From Ulota crispa (Eukaryota > Streptophyta > Bryopsida > Orthotrichales > Orthotrichaceae), in NCBI GenBank assembly GCA_963920765.1, contig OY987242.1:13478002-13542001 (forward strand): DNA of 64,000 nucleotides, in the 5' to 3' direction. A program made the position numbers and the translations under genes. Below are positions 36,154-46,865 of this stretch, one piece after another. Each line of letters starts with the position of its first letter. The stretch's first letter is position 1. The notes under the pieces were generated by a model. It saw only the letters and a program-made list of their open reading frames with translations. It ran no database searches and was not told the DNA's origin.

Positions 36154-37136
36154 TATTCACTACATCTCGTACTTTAGTTTCCGTACGTAGTAGTGCTTCA
36201 CTTTTTCTATAAGAGCTATGCGATTGAATCCCTGACTATGATGTCGGCATTTTGCTCCACCGATGTTTCATTCTGATGATATGCGCTGTAAAAATGTCTC
36301 GAGGTTGTATTCTGTAGTATCGCCGTTAGGATTCTCCGAATTGTACCCTGTATTCCGGGGATGATCTCGGGCTTTAGTTAGAAGATTGACTTGTACAAGA
36401 GTGGATACAAAAGTAGATTTCTCTTAAATGTAACCATTCCATGTGTGCCACGAGTTTAACTGGCTTTCTTGTGCAAATGAAATTGTTGTGGAAGCCAAGT
36501 TTCCTCTTCTATCTTCATTGACATTTATGGAACTAGCATTCAGCACTAAAAGGTGAAATCCTCCTAAGCTGAATCTTCAATGTTTATGCAGCACAGGAAT
36601 TTGTTTTTTGAGTTGCAACGTCACTATTCTCAAGTTCTCCTGTGATTGAAGCCTGTTTTGGGTAAGGTAATAGATAGTGTCAGGCCTCATGATCCTTGCA
36701 TGTAGATTTGTAATCAAGTTGAGCATGTTGTATATATTTCTTCTCCCAAGGAGTCCTCCAGTAGAGTTTAGGAATACAATTTTAAGGGCCAGCTTCAATA
36801 CCCCTAGTGAGCTACTCTAGTAAAAAAATGGATGAGTATTCATCCAAGCAAGCGCAAAACACTGCTAAATGTACTAAAAATTCAGACTTAACATTGTAGT
36901 ATCCTCATTTAGAAGAAAAGAGTTCGTAGACGCATTGCTTGATTCACCCACATTTGAGAACACTATTATGATAAGAATGTATTGAAGAGAATCAAATAGG
37001 ATAAAAGTTGGACTACTGTCAAAATTGCAAACCTAACAAGCAGGTTGTCACGTGCCAGTCAATATGCATCTCATGCAGCCTCAGAGCAAGTCCTACTGTA
37101 ACTAAATCGACCCTGTGCAAAATAGTTCTTCATTAA
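36154..37136. other. 3' flank of the peptidase gene, no other gene seen
   Basis: Presumed 3' UTR, then ordinary AT-rich sequence. CCCTGTGCAAAATAG at 37111, before E8, is partly mirrored by CTTTGCACAGGAC at 38536. This hints that E8 and its neighbour sit inside an older inverted repeat. Confidence 0.45.
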
Positions 37137-37829
37137 CCCCTAAACGTTGGCACGGACGAAAAACGTTCATTGCCTCCAAAAAAAACTCTGTATCCTAGAA
37201 AAAGACTGATTTTGATCTGGTTTTTTTTCAGAAGTGATCATAAAAGCGTAATGCATCATGGAAGGCAAAAAATTTCCTCTTGAGATACATTCATATTATT
37301 TTGTAAATTAAATTGTGATACATGGTGTTAGCTCCCGAGCTGCCCTTCTTGCAATTTTCATGAGGGCACCATGCACTGTTGACTTTTCCAACTTTTTGAA
37401 GCAAGACTACTGGTGCCTATGTGCAAAACACTGTAGAATGCTACAAGCAAGGCAAGCCACGGTGATCCATCCGTCCTTTAAGGGTTAGAGGACGGATGGA
37501 TCACCGTGGCTTGCCCTGCTTGTAGCATTCTATAGTGTTTTGCACATAGGCACCAGTAGTCTTGCTTCAAAAAGTTGGAAAAGTCAACAGTGCATGGTGC
37601 CCTCATGAAAATTGCAAGAAGGGCAGCTCGGGAGCTAACACCATGTATCACAATTTGATTTACAAAATAATATGAATGTATCTCAAGAGGAAATTTTTTG
37701 CCTTCCATGATGCACTACGCTTTTATGATCACTTCTGAAAAAAAACCAGATCAAAATTGGTATTTTTCTGGGATACAGACTTTTTTTTGGAGGCAACAGA
37801 CGTTTTTCGTCTGTGCCAACGTTTAGGGG
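37137..37829. mobile_element. TTAA-flanked 693-bp near-perfect palindrome E8
   Basis: Arms 37137-37476 and 37491-37829 are almost identical inverted copies, separated by 14 bases (TTTAAGGGTTAGAG). Outer ends TTAA|CCCCTAAACGTTGGC and GCCAACGTTTAGGGG|TTAA. The spacer itself looks like a terminus (TTTAAGGG|TTAG), so the element may be two 340-bp copies joined tail to tail. Open frames here read through both arms and are not genes. Confidence 0.9.
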
Positions 37830-38526
37830 TTAAAGGACAAGCCTACAACCATGGATTTTCCATGGAATTGCAATCATCTTCTAGGAGTTATTTTGGCAAT
37901 GCAATCAACATCAAAATTCAATATTCTAATTTTAGTAGAAGAAGGTATGTGCATACTACTAGTATAAAAAATGTTCATTTTTTGAAGCAAATGCTAAAGA
38001 AATTCATATAAATTACAAATGTATTGAATTATGCCAATTTTTTTATTGTGGATGTGAATCATGATGAAGATCACCATGATGGAATTCTCTTCCCATGTTG
38101 GCAAAATTAGAAAAAGTAACCATTCTGTGGTAATAGGTACTCAACTTATGACAGTAATAAAATTTTCAAAACTTAAATTTTTTCAAAATCTTAAAGTACA
38201 AGGAGAAACTAGATTTGGTAAACTTTCTATAACTTGTTATGCTCAAACTAAAAACACATCATTTTAATAACTTAAATTGAGTTTTGGTAAAAAGATCCTC
38301 TAGAATTCATAATACACTACACGGTGGTGCATCTTTACTACTCAATTGGCAAGTGGGACCCTTTTGTGAACATTGTGCATGCAAAAGCTATCTATCTACA
38401 TGCTCTAGAATTGCACTATTCATATCCCAACAAAATCTTAGATGAAAACCAGTGTTATTCCACTCTGAGAGCACTTTTTAGTCATCCAAAAGCCACAAAA
38501 GGGCTCCTGCGACGTTTAAGGGTTAA
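37830..38526. mobile_element. Right part of a second TTAA-type element
   Basis: The right end reads GCGACGTTTAAGGG|TTAA (38523-38526), another CCCTTAAA-type terminus. The left side begins TTAAAGGACAAGCC directly at E8's right TTAA, so E8 probably landed in or beside this element's left end. No protein recognised. Confidence 0.5.
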
Positions 38527-39163
38527 TGAGGTCAGCTTTGCACAGGACTAAGGTAGACATATCCATTCCCTAGCGTTACTCAATTCCACACCCTATTTTT
38601 GAGGTGTTCACAATCACTCTCAAACCAAAGTGAAGCAATGAATGTTGCTTGTACAAGCAAATTCTGTCACATGTCAGTTGCTAAGTTACTTTGGGAGGGT
38701 TGGGATTGGGACTGTCAAATGCCATTATAGGAACACATCCAAGCAGTTCCAAGGTTAGTCTAGAGTTTTTTTTAGGGACTTTATGAATTACAACTTTGAC
38801 TTTTAATACAAAATATTCTACAATATTTTTTTCCACAAAAATGACGTTCCATGATAACTTGTTGCAAGATTAACCAAACAAATTTTTTTCCTGAATTTTC
38901 TAAGACCTTGAGGTAGCCCAAACCCTTAAAACGGTCGGGTATGGGTCTGTCTGCCTTAGATCGGAATTTCTCACCCCACTCCAGGCAGGTAGCCATCCAA
39001 CGTTGTTCCAAGCAGGGAAATCACGGTGCTGCTGTTCACTGCAGGACTTGCTCTAATCCTCCTACGTGCCTCCAGGTGCAAGGCGCCTCTTCTTTCTGAT
39101 CCGCTTCTTCCCGGATTATTTCTGCTCCAATACAATCCTGAGCACAACACTTCCATGTAAGCC

Positions 39164-39245
39164 TTGCTTGTATTAAGAATGAGGGATCTGCTCACGCTAT
39201 AAGGTTGCTTGTATTAAGAATGAGGGATCTGCTCACGCTATAAGG
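39164..39245. repeat. Exact 41-bp tandem duplication
   Basis: Two adjacent identical 41-bp units beginning TTGCTTGTATTAAGAATGAG and ending CACGCTATAAGG (39164-39204 and 39205-39245). Perfect identity implies a recent event. Confidence 0.95.
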
Positions 39246-39324
39246 TAGCAAACACCCCTAACCGTGACTGTGCCCATAGGCGTGACCTCCATTTGCACCC
39301 ATATCTATGTTTTTTGGTCTCAAA

Positions 39325-39395
39325 AAATTGGTTATGGGTGACGAAGTAATGGTTTTGGGTGACAAGATAATGGTTATGGGTGACAAGTTTAATGC
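39325..39395. repeat. About 20-bp tandem repeat, three units
   Basis: Three units of roughly TAATGGTTATGGGTGACAAG. Confidence 0.8.
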
Positions 39396-40282
39396 ATTTG
39401 AATGCCAATGGATTTGGAAATAGGTTCAATGAATGACATTAAATAGTTTTACAACACCATGAGTAAATAAACAAAGTAGGTGAATGCACCATTCAAGTAC
39501 CCCAAGCATGGTAGTTTGTCATCTATCATGGTAGTTATGGGTGCTTCATCTTACTATTCAAGTATTTGTTTTCAAGCTAGTTTTTCAAGCATATGAGCAC
39601 AGTGAAGGCTTGCGTAAGAGTCTTTTTTTTACCATCTCCTACACACAACTATACATCTTTAGTGCTTTTGGACTTTGAAAAATCTTTGTGAACAAATGCT
39701 TACAATTGGAACTTTCAAATTGATGCCAACATTTGTGTTTTCCTCTTGCTTACTTAACAATATGTTTTTCAAAGTTCATCAATTGATTTTCCTAATCCAA
39801 AGTCCTTAGTTTCATGCTTATGGGTGTTGCTATCTTACTTTTAAATTGTGGCGCTATTATTTCAAAGGTTTGAGCACTCACATTTATTTTGAAGTAAAAT
39901 TCCAAGCTCTCAAATTGCTGTATGTTATTGCTGGGTTCTACACTCGTCCATTCCACAAGTTCAACTAGGTTTCTTTAACTCACAAGCAAAAAAACCACAC
40001 AATTCTTTCACAGATTGAACCTTTCAAAAACTAATCTAACAAGCTTAGAACGCCAGTACTTCTAGATATGAGAAACTCATTCTTTAGCCCAAGCACTATA
40101 TATTTCTTCTACATGTTTAACTGTTTTCTAGTTGCAAACAGAAACCATACTTTGTTCTGTACAAACAAGATGGGATACAAAATTGCCGTTCAAGCTCCTT
40201 CGAAAGTATTCCTGAGTAAAGTGAGCAGAAAACAATCACGATACCTTTGTAGCAACGAAGGCATCAATCAAGGGCCTTCTAC

Positions 40283-40378
40283 ACGCCATGCTTCTTCAAT
40301 TCCTGCATGTACTCTGCCTCACTTGGTTGCAGACAAAGTATGGCTTCTCCTTTCTGTCCCCAGCCTTGCTATCCTTCC
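40283..40378 (-). pseudogene. Fragment of a DEAD-box RNA helicase (RH17/DDX31-like)
   Basis: On the minus strand GEAILCLQPSEAEYMQELKK, then HGV and a stop, matches the segment that follows motif VI in DDX31/RH17-type helicases. Just upstream, in another frame, AGRIARLG matches the end of motif VI (HRVGRTAR), so a one-base indel separates them. No neighbouring helicase exons were found, so this looks like a decayed, displaced exon. Family assignment is from memory of the conserved motif. Confidence 0.55.
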
Positions 40379-41362
40379 CGCCTTGTAAAAACAAGCAAAA
40401 AAAAGCGTTACTAAAGCGTAAATCAGCAATGAAAAGGCAGAGGCTAAATATTCTGCACTTGTTAGGCACTGACATTTCAGCAAACACCTTGGCATCATGC
40501 AAATTAATGAACATGCCAGACAAGGACCTCCGGTGAATTGTAGTGTCTGACACCAATTGCAAATGGTCTCCCTCATTAGTTATTTTTTTCTACATGCAAG
40601 CATATAGATTACCTTTTTCTAAGCAATACCCAAAGACACCCAAGTACTGTCACTTGAAAAAAAGTTCTTGTATATATTTGTCAACACACAAAACAAAAAA
40701 CTGTAAAATGTACTCTAGTCTATATTTCAAGAGTAACACTCAAGATTCAAAGTTCACCACACAATAAATAAGAAGCTCAACGTCAAAGAGGATTCTTTGA
40801 CTGATGCCCATGACAATTAGAGCATTTAAAGCTTCCGGAATTCAAACAAGCATTGGAGCACGTTGCCTATCAGACTGACTCCATTCTTGTATTCATGATT
40901 CCAATGCAACTAAAGTAGCATGTAATTTTCAGACGTTGTATAAAACAAACTATGAATTTTTGAAAGTGCTCATTTATAGGTTTATCCATAAAGCAACCCT
41001 AGTCTCTCATATTCACGTTGCGTATATCTAGGCAAGGGGTTGCTTTAGGGTAAGGGACGCAATTAAGTGTACTTACAACACTGACATGATTCTTGGAATC
41101 TGTAAACAAGGGAAGAGAGGCAAATGACCCTAATTTCAAAAAATAAATAATGGAGCCTTGGAAAATAATCACATGAGTGGATACACATCCCGCCCTGAAA
41201 GAATTAGTAACTGACTTTTGAATTAAAGTCGGCGCCAAGAACGACAGTTTGGCTGCTCCAAATCAGAAAAAAAGCTTGTCAGATCAACGAACAAACACCT
41301 AACTACTGCCTGCAAACGTATTAAAAGAAGTAGAAACCACCTTGAATTCACATTAGAACATA

Positions 41363-41772
41363 CTCCCGCTGTCCCTCTAAAAAGCTCTAAATCAAACACA
41401 TTTCTTGTACCACAAAAAAGCTCCCTTTTGCTGATTTCAAACGTTGAGAAAGCGATTACCATGTTCAATGATCTTATGGGGGCAAGTTAAGCGATTAGAG
41501 AGCATTTCTCTCCTAGCGCCTTGCCCATATGAGGTACCATTGTTGCTACTAATCTTTATATCATCGATAATGAGTGGGCTGGCAGCACGCACAAATATGG
41601 TACTTTCTGCATAGAATTTGGGTGCCCAAACAGTGACATCAAAGCTCTAGATTTTGCATACATTTGGTAGATGATATATTGATTCCAGAATGCATGTGTC
41701 ACTAGCACAAAGACTAAAAGCACAATTAATTCTTTACAAGAAAGTTTTTTAGACGTTTTTAAAGGGACAGAG
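41363..41772. mobile_element. Stowaway (Tc1/mariner)-like element
   Basis: 410 bp; TA|CTCCCGCTGTCCCTCTAAAAA and, inverted at the right, CTCTGTCCCTTTAAAAACG|TA side. TA flanks at 41361-41362 and 41773-41774. The ends resemble the CTCCCTCCGTCCC-type ends common in plant Stowaways. Confidence 0.7.
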
Positions 41773-42007
41773 TAACGAAATGTAAAACACCACATCCGCA
41801 CACTCGCTCTGTCCAGAAACAAGTAAGTGTCCAAAGGTTTGACACCAGTTCCATTGATCGAAAAGCAAGATTCAGATGAGTCTAAAGTCCATATCACCAG
41901 GATCAATTGCATTTGTTTGTCAACATCAACGGGAAAAAGAGAAGAGAGTTACAAATAACCTACTCAAAACTACGGAGGTCAATTTTGGACACTAAAGGTC
42001 TGTGAAA

Positions 42008-42113
42008 GAGTGGTGGTAGCGAAGGCAAATTAGATGCATCTGGACACACCTTTAGACTGCATTCATATTGCTAATATCTCTCCTAACACCAATACCAAGT
42101 GTTGAAACATACC
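42008..42113. mobile_element. GGTATGTTCACAC-family MITE, copy F1
   Basis: Reverse-oriented relative to F2. It shares TTAGATGCATCTGGACACAC and GCATTCATATTGCTAATAT and ends AAACATACC. The left terminus is decayed. Confidence 0.7.
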
Positions 42114-42221
42114 CTAATTACCAGACGGACCAACAACATACAGCAAACGCCGGCGCCACAACAATCCACAACGCCGCAACAAGAACAGAATCCAATGAGA
42201 ACAATACACCCGACCTGCAAC

Positions 42222-42339
42222 TATGTTCACACTTGGTGTTAGGAGGAGTATTAGCAATATGAATGCAGCCTAAAGGTGTGTCCAAATGCATCTAATTTTC
42301 CTTTGCTACTACCCCTCTTAACACCAAGTGTGAACATAC
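42222..42339. mobile_element. GGTATGTTCACAC-family MITE, copy F2
   Basis: Ends TATGTTCACACTTGGTGTTA and TAACACCAAGTGTGAACATA, 20-bp perfect inverted repeats; 118 bp. F1 and F2 lie in opposite orientation about 110 bp apart. Confidence 0.85.
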
Positions 42340-42373
42340 CTAAGCAATTCGACCGCGAAGGTAGGTGCTCACC

Positions 42374-42646
42374 ATGCATGAATGTGATCGCTCAGAGCCG
42401 GTGCAAGCCCGAGGTCATGGAACCGCCCGGCAGCAAAGATCGCATCCATCCTTGTTGGCTTTGGCAGCGGCGTTGTTCACCATCGTTCTCTGTGCATTGC
42501 CTGCTGCGACCTTTCTTTGTCTGCATCGTCGACGGAGTGTTGGAGGAAATGCTCCTTCGCTGGGTATGGTATCCTTTCTGCTTTCTGCCTCAGAGCGGCA
42601 TTGCTATTGTCCAGGATTCTGCTCGATAAAGCTCAACCAGCCATAA
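42374..42646 (+). other. Possible 5' gene fragment with a membrane segment
   Basis: GC-rich open frame from the ATG at 42374. It encodes a hydrophilic start, then HPSLLALAAALFTIVLCALP and AATFLCLHRRR, which looks like a signal anchor followed by positive residues, and then PSLG beside a GT (gtatgg). It could be the first exon of a lost gene, such as a type II Golgi enzyme, stranded upstream of ChlI. No downstream exon was found and another frame here is also open, so this is tentative. Confidence 0.25.
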
Positions 42647-42659
42647 TTACTCTCCAGTA

Positions 42660-43076
42660 AGTATGAATTCTGTCACCCTTAAACCCTAAACCCTTCCAAC
42701 AGAGAATTGACTCTCACACATTCACAAGGCCTCTCTCTCTCAATTTCCCCCAAAGCAGCCGGATCTCCTAACCCGGCCCTGACGCCCGGCCTGAGCTAGC
42801 CGAAGGAGCCGGAGCATCTGACCCGGGCGGTGTCCCCAAGCGTTCCCCTAACTCGTTCCCGAAGAAGATAAACGGTGTAGAACGGAGAGTAGAGTTCATC
42901 TAACGGCCCAGAGCTGTCTTAAGCGATGCGAGTTGCCGGAAACTGGATATCAAAGGATAATCCTCTGGATGACCCTATCTACAGAGCCACAGGATATGCT
43001 CTCCCTTCTCCCACATTCTTTCCCCTTCCCTTCCAGAGCTCCTGCGAATTCATTCTGGACTTAGGGTTTAGTTCCG
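42660..43076 (+). promoter_or_regulatory. ChlI promoter and 5' UTR with telo-box
   Basis: CCCTTAAACCCTAAACCC at about 42677 contains the plant telo-box AAACCCTAA, common in promoters of housekeeping genes. A CT-rich stretch (CTCTCTCTC) follows. 42795-42935 is homologous to a degenerate copy at 54000-54150. Transcription start not determined. Confidence 0.5.
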
Positions 43077-45243
43077 ATGGCGATGGCGATGCGCGGACTG
43101 GTGGTAGCAGGCGCTGCAGGGGGCGTGTTTAGCCCCGGCAGCAGCACCACCACCACCACCAACCAGCGCAGGGCATGCTGCAGCCGCGGCGTGTCGGGCA
43201 GAGTCTCGTGGGCGCTGAGTTCTCCGGCGAGAGAACGGCAAACTGCGGTCAGGGTCAGCAATTCGGCCGCGACCGTGCAGGAGGCACCTACAGAGGTGTG
43301 CATTTTTCTCATTTCTTCCTGCAAGTTTTTGATAAAGAATTTAGACTCCCATTCTCGTCGTGTGTCGAGCTTTGAACTACGAGGACATCTGCGCATTTTC
43401 GGAAGTGATAGAACCTAAAAGAAGCTGTTCTTGTTTTTTACACGAGATCTTTACCCTACCTTGTTGATTGTGTTGCGAAACGGGTGAATAACAGAGTGTG
43501 GTGTCGAAGGAGAATGCCCGTCCCGTGTTCCCGTTCACAGCCATCGTCGGGCAAGAAGAGATGAAGATGTGCTTGATTTTGAACGTCATCGACCCCAAGA
43601 TTGGAGGCGTGATGATCATGGGAGATCGAGGAACGGGCAAGTCCACCACGGTGCGTGCGCTCGTGGACTTGCTGCCCGAAATCAAGGTCGTGGCAGGGGA
43701 TCCCTTCAACTCGTCTCCGGAGGACCCGGAGTTGATGAGCGAGGAGGTTCGGAAGAGGATCCAGAACAAGGAGAACTTGCCCGTCGCGACTTCTCGAATC
43801 AACATGGTGGATTTGCCGCTTGGAGCTACCGAGGACCGCGTGTGCGGGACCATCGACATCGAGAAGGCACTCACGGAAGGCGTGAAGGCGTTTGAGCCTG
43901 GGCTGCTGGCCAAGGCCAACCGTGGCATCCTGTACGTGGACGAGGTGAACCTGCTGGATGACCATTTGGTGGATGTGTTACTGGACTCTGCCGCTTCTGG
44001 ATGGAACACGGTGGAGCGAGAAGGCATTTCCATCTCTCATCCTGCCAGGTTCATCCTCATCGGCTCCGGTAATCCTGAAGAAGGCGAGCTCCGTCCCCAA
44101 CTACTGGATCGCTTCGGCATGCACGCTCAGGTAACCCCAACATTTCCACACCTTCCATAGCCAGTTTACTACTCTCAAGCCTTTTTACTCATTGTCACTA
44201 TGCCTTCTTATATATGGATATTTACTACAGCCGATGATAGACCTAGAATATCGTTTTAGAGGAGGTTCTAAAGGTATGTTCACACTTGATGTTAGGGGGG
44301 TATTAGCAATATGAATGTAGTTTCAAGGTGTGTCCAGATGCATCTAATTTTCTTTCGCTACTACCACTCTTAACACCAAGTGTAAACATACCCTAAGAGA
44401 GTTTCGACTGCATACTACTTGGATTGCTTGTCAGATTCTCAAATGACGTAATGTGCATGTGGGAGAAGTGTGCTCAGGATATCTTCCCAAGACTTGGGTG
44501 TGAAGAGAGGTAGTAGCAAAGGAAAAGTAGATGCATTGGGACATACCTTTAGACTGCATTCATAATGCTAATATCCCTCCTAACACCAAGTGTGTGTGAA
44601 CATACCTTTAGTCAATGATTGTATTTGGCCAGTGGATGGACAGGATGTCATTGTTAGAGAGGGTCGGAATGAAGAGGTTGTGATTTGAGTGGGTAACATC
44701 AATGGTTCAAATTTTGCTCTCTGAATATTTTTGTTCCATGGTTGACTGTATACTTGGATTTGGATGATCAATTGTGTGCTGGTGGATGTGTTTTTGATAA
44801 TTTTGGGACTGTTGTTGATGCAGGTCGGGACGGTGAAGGAAGCCGAGCTTCGGGTGAAGATTGTGGAAGAAAGAGGGATGTTTGATGCGAATCCCAAGTC
44901 GTTCCGGGTGACGTACGATGACAACCAGAAGGAGCTTCGGGATCAAATCGACAACGCCCGAGCGTTGTTACCGGATGTGAAGGTGCCACATGATTTGAGA
45001 GTGAAGATCTCCCAAGTCTGCTCCGAGCTCGACGTGGACGGATTGCGAGGGGACATCGTCAGCAACAGGGCTGCCAAAGCATTGGCTGCTTTCCGTGGAA
45101 GAGGCGAAGTGACACCGGAAGATATTGGCACCGTCATGCCCAACTGCTTGCGGCACCGGTTGCGCAAGGACCCTCTTGAGTCCATCGACTCTGGTACCTT
45201 GATTGTAGATAAGTTTAACGAGGTCTTTGGATTCTCCGCTTAG
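43077..45243 (+). CDS. CHLI: Magnesium chelatase subunit ChlI, plastid
   Basis: Exons 43077-43295, 43495-44130 and 44824-45243 join into 424 residues, the usual length. ChlI is the AAA+ ATPase that drives Mg insertion into protoporphyrin IX with ChlD and ChlH in the chloroplast, the first committed chlorophyll step. Residues 1 to about 65 are rich in Ala, Ser, Thr and Arg ([15 protein letters not shown]) like a transit peptide. Walker A is GDRGTGKST at 116-124; Walker B is ILYVDE at 218-223. C99, C190 and C351 keep the spacing (91 and 161) of the redox cysteines C102, C193 and C354 of Arabidopsis ChlI1, with a further C393, so thioredoxin control is plausible. Intron 2 carries MITEs F3 and F4. 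Identity is certain. Confidence 0.97.
44273..44392. mobile_element. GGTATGTTCACAC-family MITE, copy F3 in ChlI intron 2
   Basis: 120 bp; GGTATGTTCACACTTGATG at the left and AACACCAAGTGTAAACATACC at the right (inverted). CTAA lies near both sides. Confidence 0.85.
44490..44606. mobile_element. GGTATGTTCACAC-family MITE, copy F4 in ChlI intron 2
   Basis: Opposite orientation to F3, about 100 bp further on. It contains AGTAGATGCATTGGGACATACC and CATTCATAATGCTAATAT and ends GTGTGAACATACC. Confidence 0.75.
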
Positions 45244-45787
45244 TAGTGCTGTTCCCACTTACAGATTATTCCCACTTACACCAATCAGCAACCCGAAGTG
45301 GGTTGACAGAGCTTAGATTTAGCGGCAGTTATTTGGATGGGGATCGTTTTTTGGAGGATCTCATATTATCAACAAGTTGACAGTGCGGCTGCTTATGAGG
45401 TATATATCAACGATGGCCTTTGTGGGAATGTTAGGATGGTGCCGGTCATACTACAGCATGATACTCTTTGCTCATTCTCCGACATGGGTATGAGTACTTC
45501 AGTTCGGTGTTGTGTATTTGGCGACCCTAAAGTGCTCATTATATCAATAAGTTAACTCTCCGTTCTACAACTACTACATGCACTCACTTTCACATCTGCA
45601 TTCTGTCTTGCGTGATCCTGTCTACTACTGGATAATTGATTATGCGAAAAAACATGGTAGTTATTCTTAATGACATCGACCAAGTGTAATAATATCTCCT
45701 GTTGTTGAATCTGGTTCGGCATATCTTGAGCTCCTTTCACTGGACAGTGGACACTCTGTTTATTCTGTTTATTGTATACTGGCGTAA

Positions 45788-46167
45788 GAGCATCTCCACT
45801 GGACCGGGCAAATGGAGACTCGGCAGAGGTTGTTGCTAGGGCTTGGGGAGGCGACTGTGGCTGGACTTGTCTCCAGATCGCCACCGGTGGCAAACACTCT
45901 AGGTTTCTGGAATTTTGGCTCAGAAAGAGGGTCCCAACAAATCCTCCTGACATTGTGTCGTCACGTACGCACTTTTAGATAAACATCAAAGTTTCAGCAC
46001 GCTACATAAGTCTTTGAACCTAGGAGCTCCCTGTCCCTAGAGCCTTGCTTGGCAAGGCCAGTGAGTTATTTGAATGGGGTGAGGCATAGGTGGAGATCAG
46101 ATACTGCAAAAGTGCCTTCAAATCCGGCCTTGCCTACTTGTGTTGGAGTCAGTCAGTGGAGATGCTC
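45788..46167. mobile_element. Tourist/Harbinger-like MITE
   Basis: 380 bp; GAGCATCTCCACTGG at the left and its mirror CAGTGGAGATGCTC at the right, flanked by TAA (45785-45787 and 46168-46170). GAGCATCTCCA ends are a classic Tourist signature. About 540 bp downstream of the ChlI stop. Confidence 0.88.
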
Positions 46168-46193
46168 TAACACAGTTTGGCATAAACAAAATA

Positions 46194-46369
46194 CAGTAGT
46201 GCCTTTTTAAGATGAACCTTTATAAGAAAAAATGCTTAGCTAAAATGAAGAAAATGACTGTCCTTGACAGTTGAAAAGTTACAGAAGATGTGTTTGATTA
46301 CAATGAATGCTTTCCTTACATGAAATGAATATGCTGTTTGAATACCTTCATCTTATCAAGGCACCACTG
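46194..46369. mobile_element. Tc1/mariner-like MITE
   Basis: 176 bp; TA|CAGTAGTGCCTTTTTAAGAT and ATCTTATCAAGGCACCACTG|TA. It is an uninterrupted relative of the element split by E5 at 19971-21081. Confidence 0.85.
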
Positions 46370-46865
46370 TATATGGCAGAGCTGAGAGCCGTGAGCCGTC
46401 AAGTAGGATACTGTGGAAACGGTGTAGTTAATATTTTCTTACTTGACTCACTGTGGTTGAATGAATTTCAATCGGTTACGACTAGGCAAACGACACAAAA
46501 TCATATTCCGAAAGAAGTGGTCGCACCGTCAGTTGTGAGTGGGCGTCATCTGCTTTAAGACGACAGCCGCCGAACAAAATATCATGAAAAGATCGTGTAA
46601 AGCTTTCCTTTGACAGTCAGCTATACGTCTCCACCAACAGTTGAAGAAGAACTATCAGACTCGTATCCAAACCTGTTAAACAATGCTGCTTCCAAGGAGA
46701 AACAAGATGGCATGGTTCATCTGCATGGCTATCTCACGCAAAATAGATTTGCAAAAAAAGATGTTTGAAATTAATGTATGCATGTTTGAAGGTTTTTTTG
46801 GCAATAAAATATCAGCTTACCAAAGCAGCCCTTGCCTCTCTAACTTCAAAATTGAGGCAAACATC

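Larger units (their letters stand above)
38527..40289. other. Intergenic, short repeats only
   Basis: No gene supported. 38960-39160 is a GC-richer patch with a faint resemblance to reversed 5S rRNA (CCAGGCAGGTAGCCATCC), too weak to call. 39164-39245 and 39325-39395 are small tandem repeats. Confidence 0.45.

Noticed and set aside
37478..37708. 76-codon frame in the E8 palindrome
   Set aside because: It is the reverse reading of a palindrome arm and has no protein-like features or homologue.
38960..39120. 5S rRNA-like patch on the minus strand
   Set aside because: Only short scattered matches to 5S rRNA; no full-length alignment is possible by eye.
43377..44033. 218-codon minus-strand open frame opposite ChlI
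   Set aside because: It is the shadow of the strongly codon-biased ChlI exon 2.
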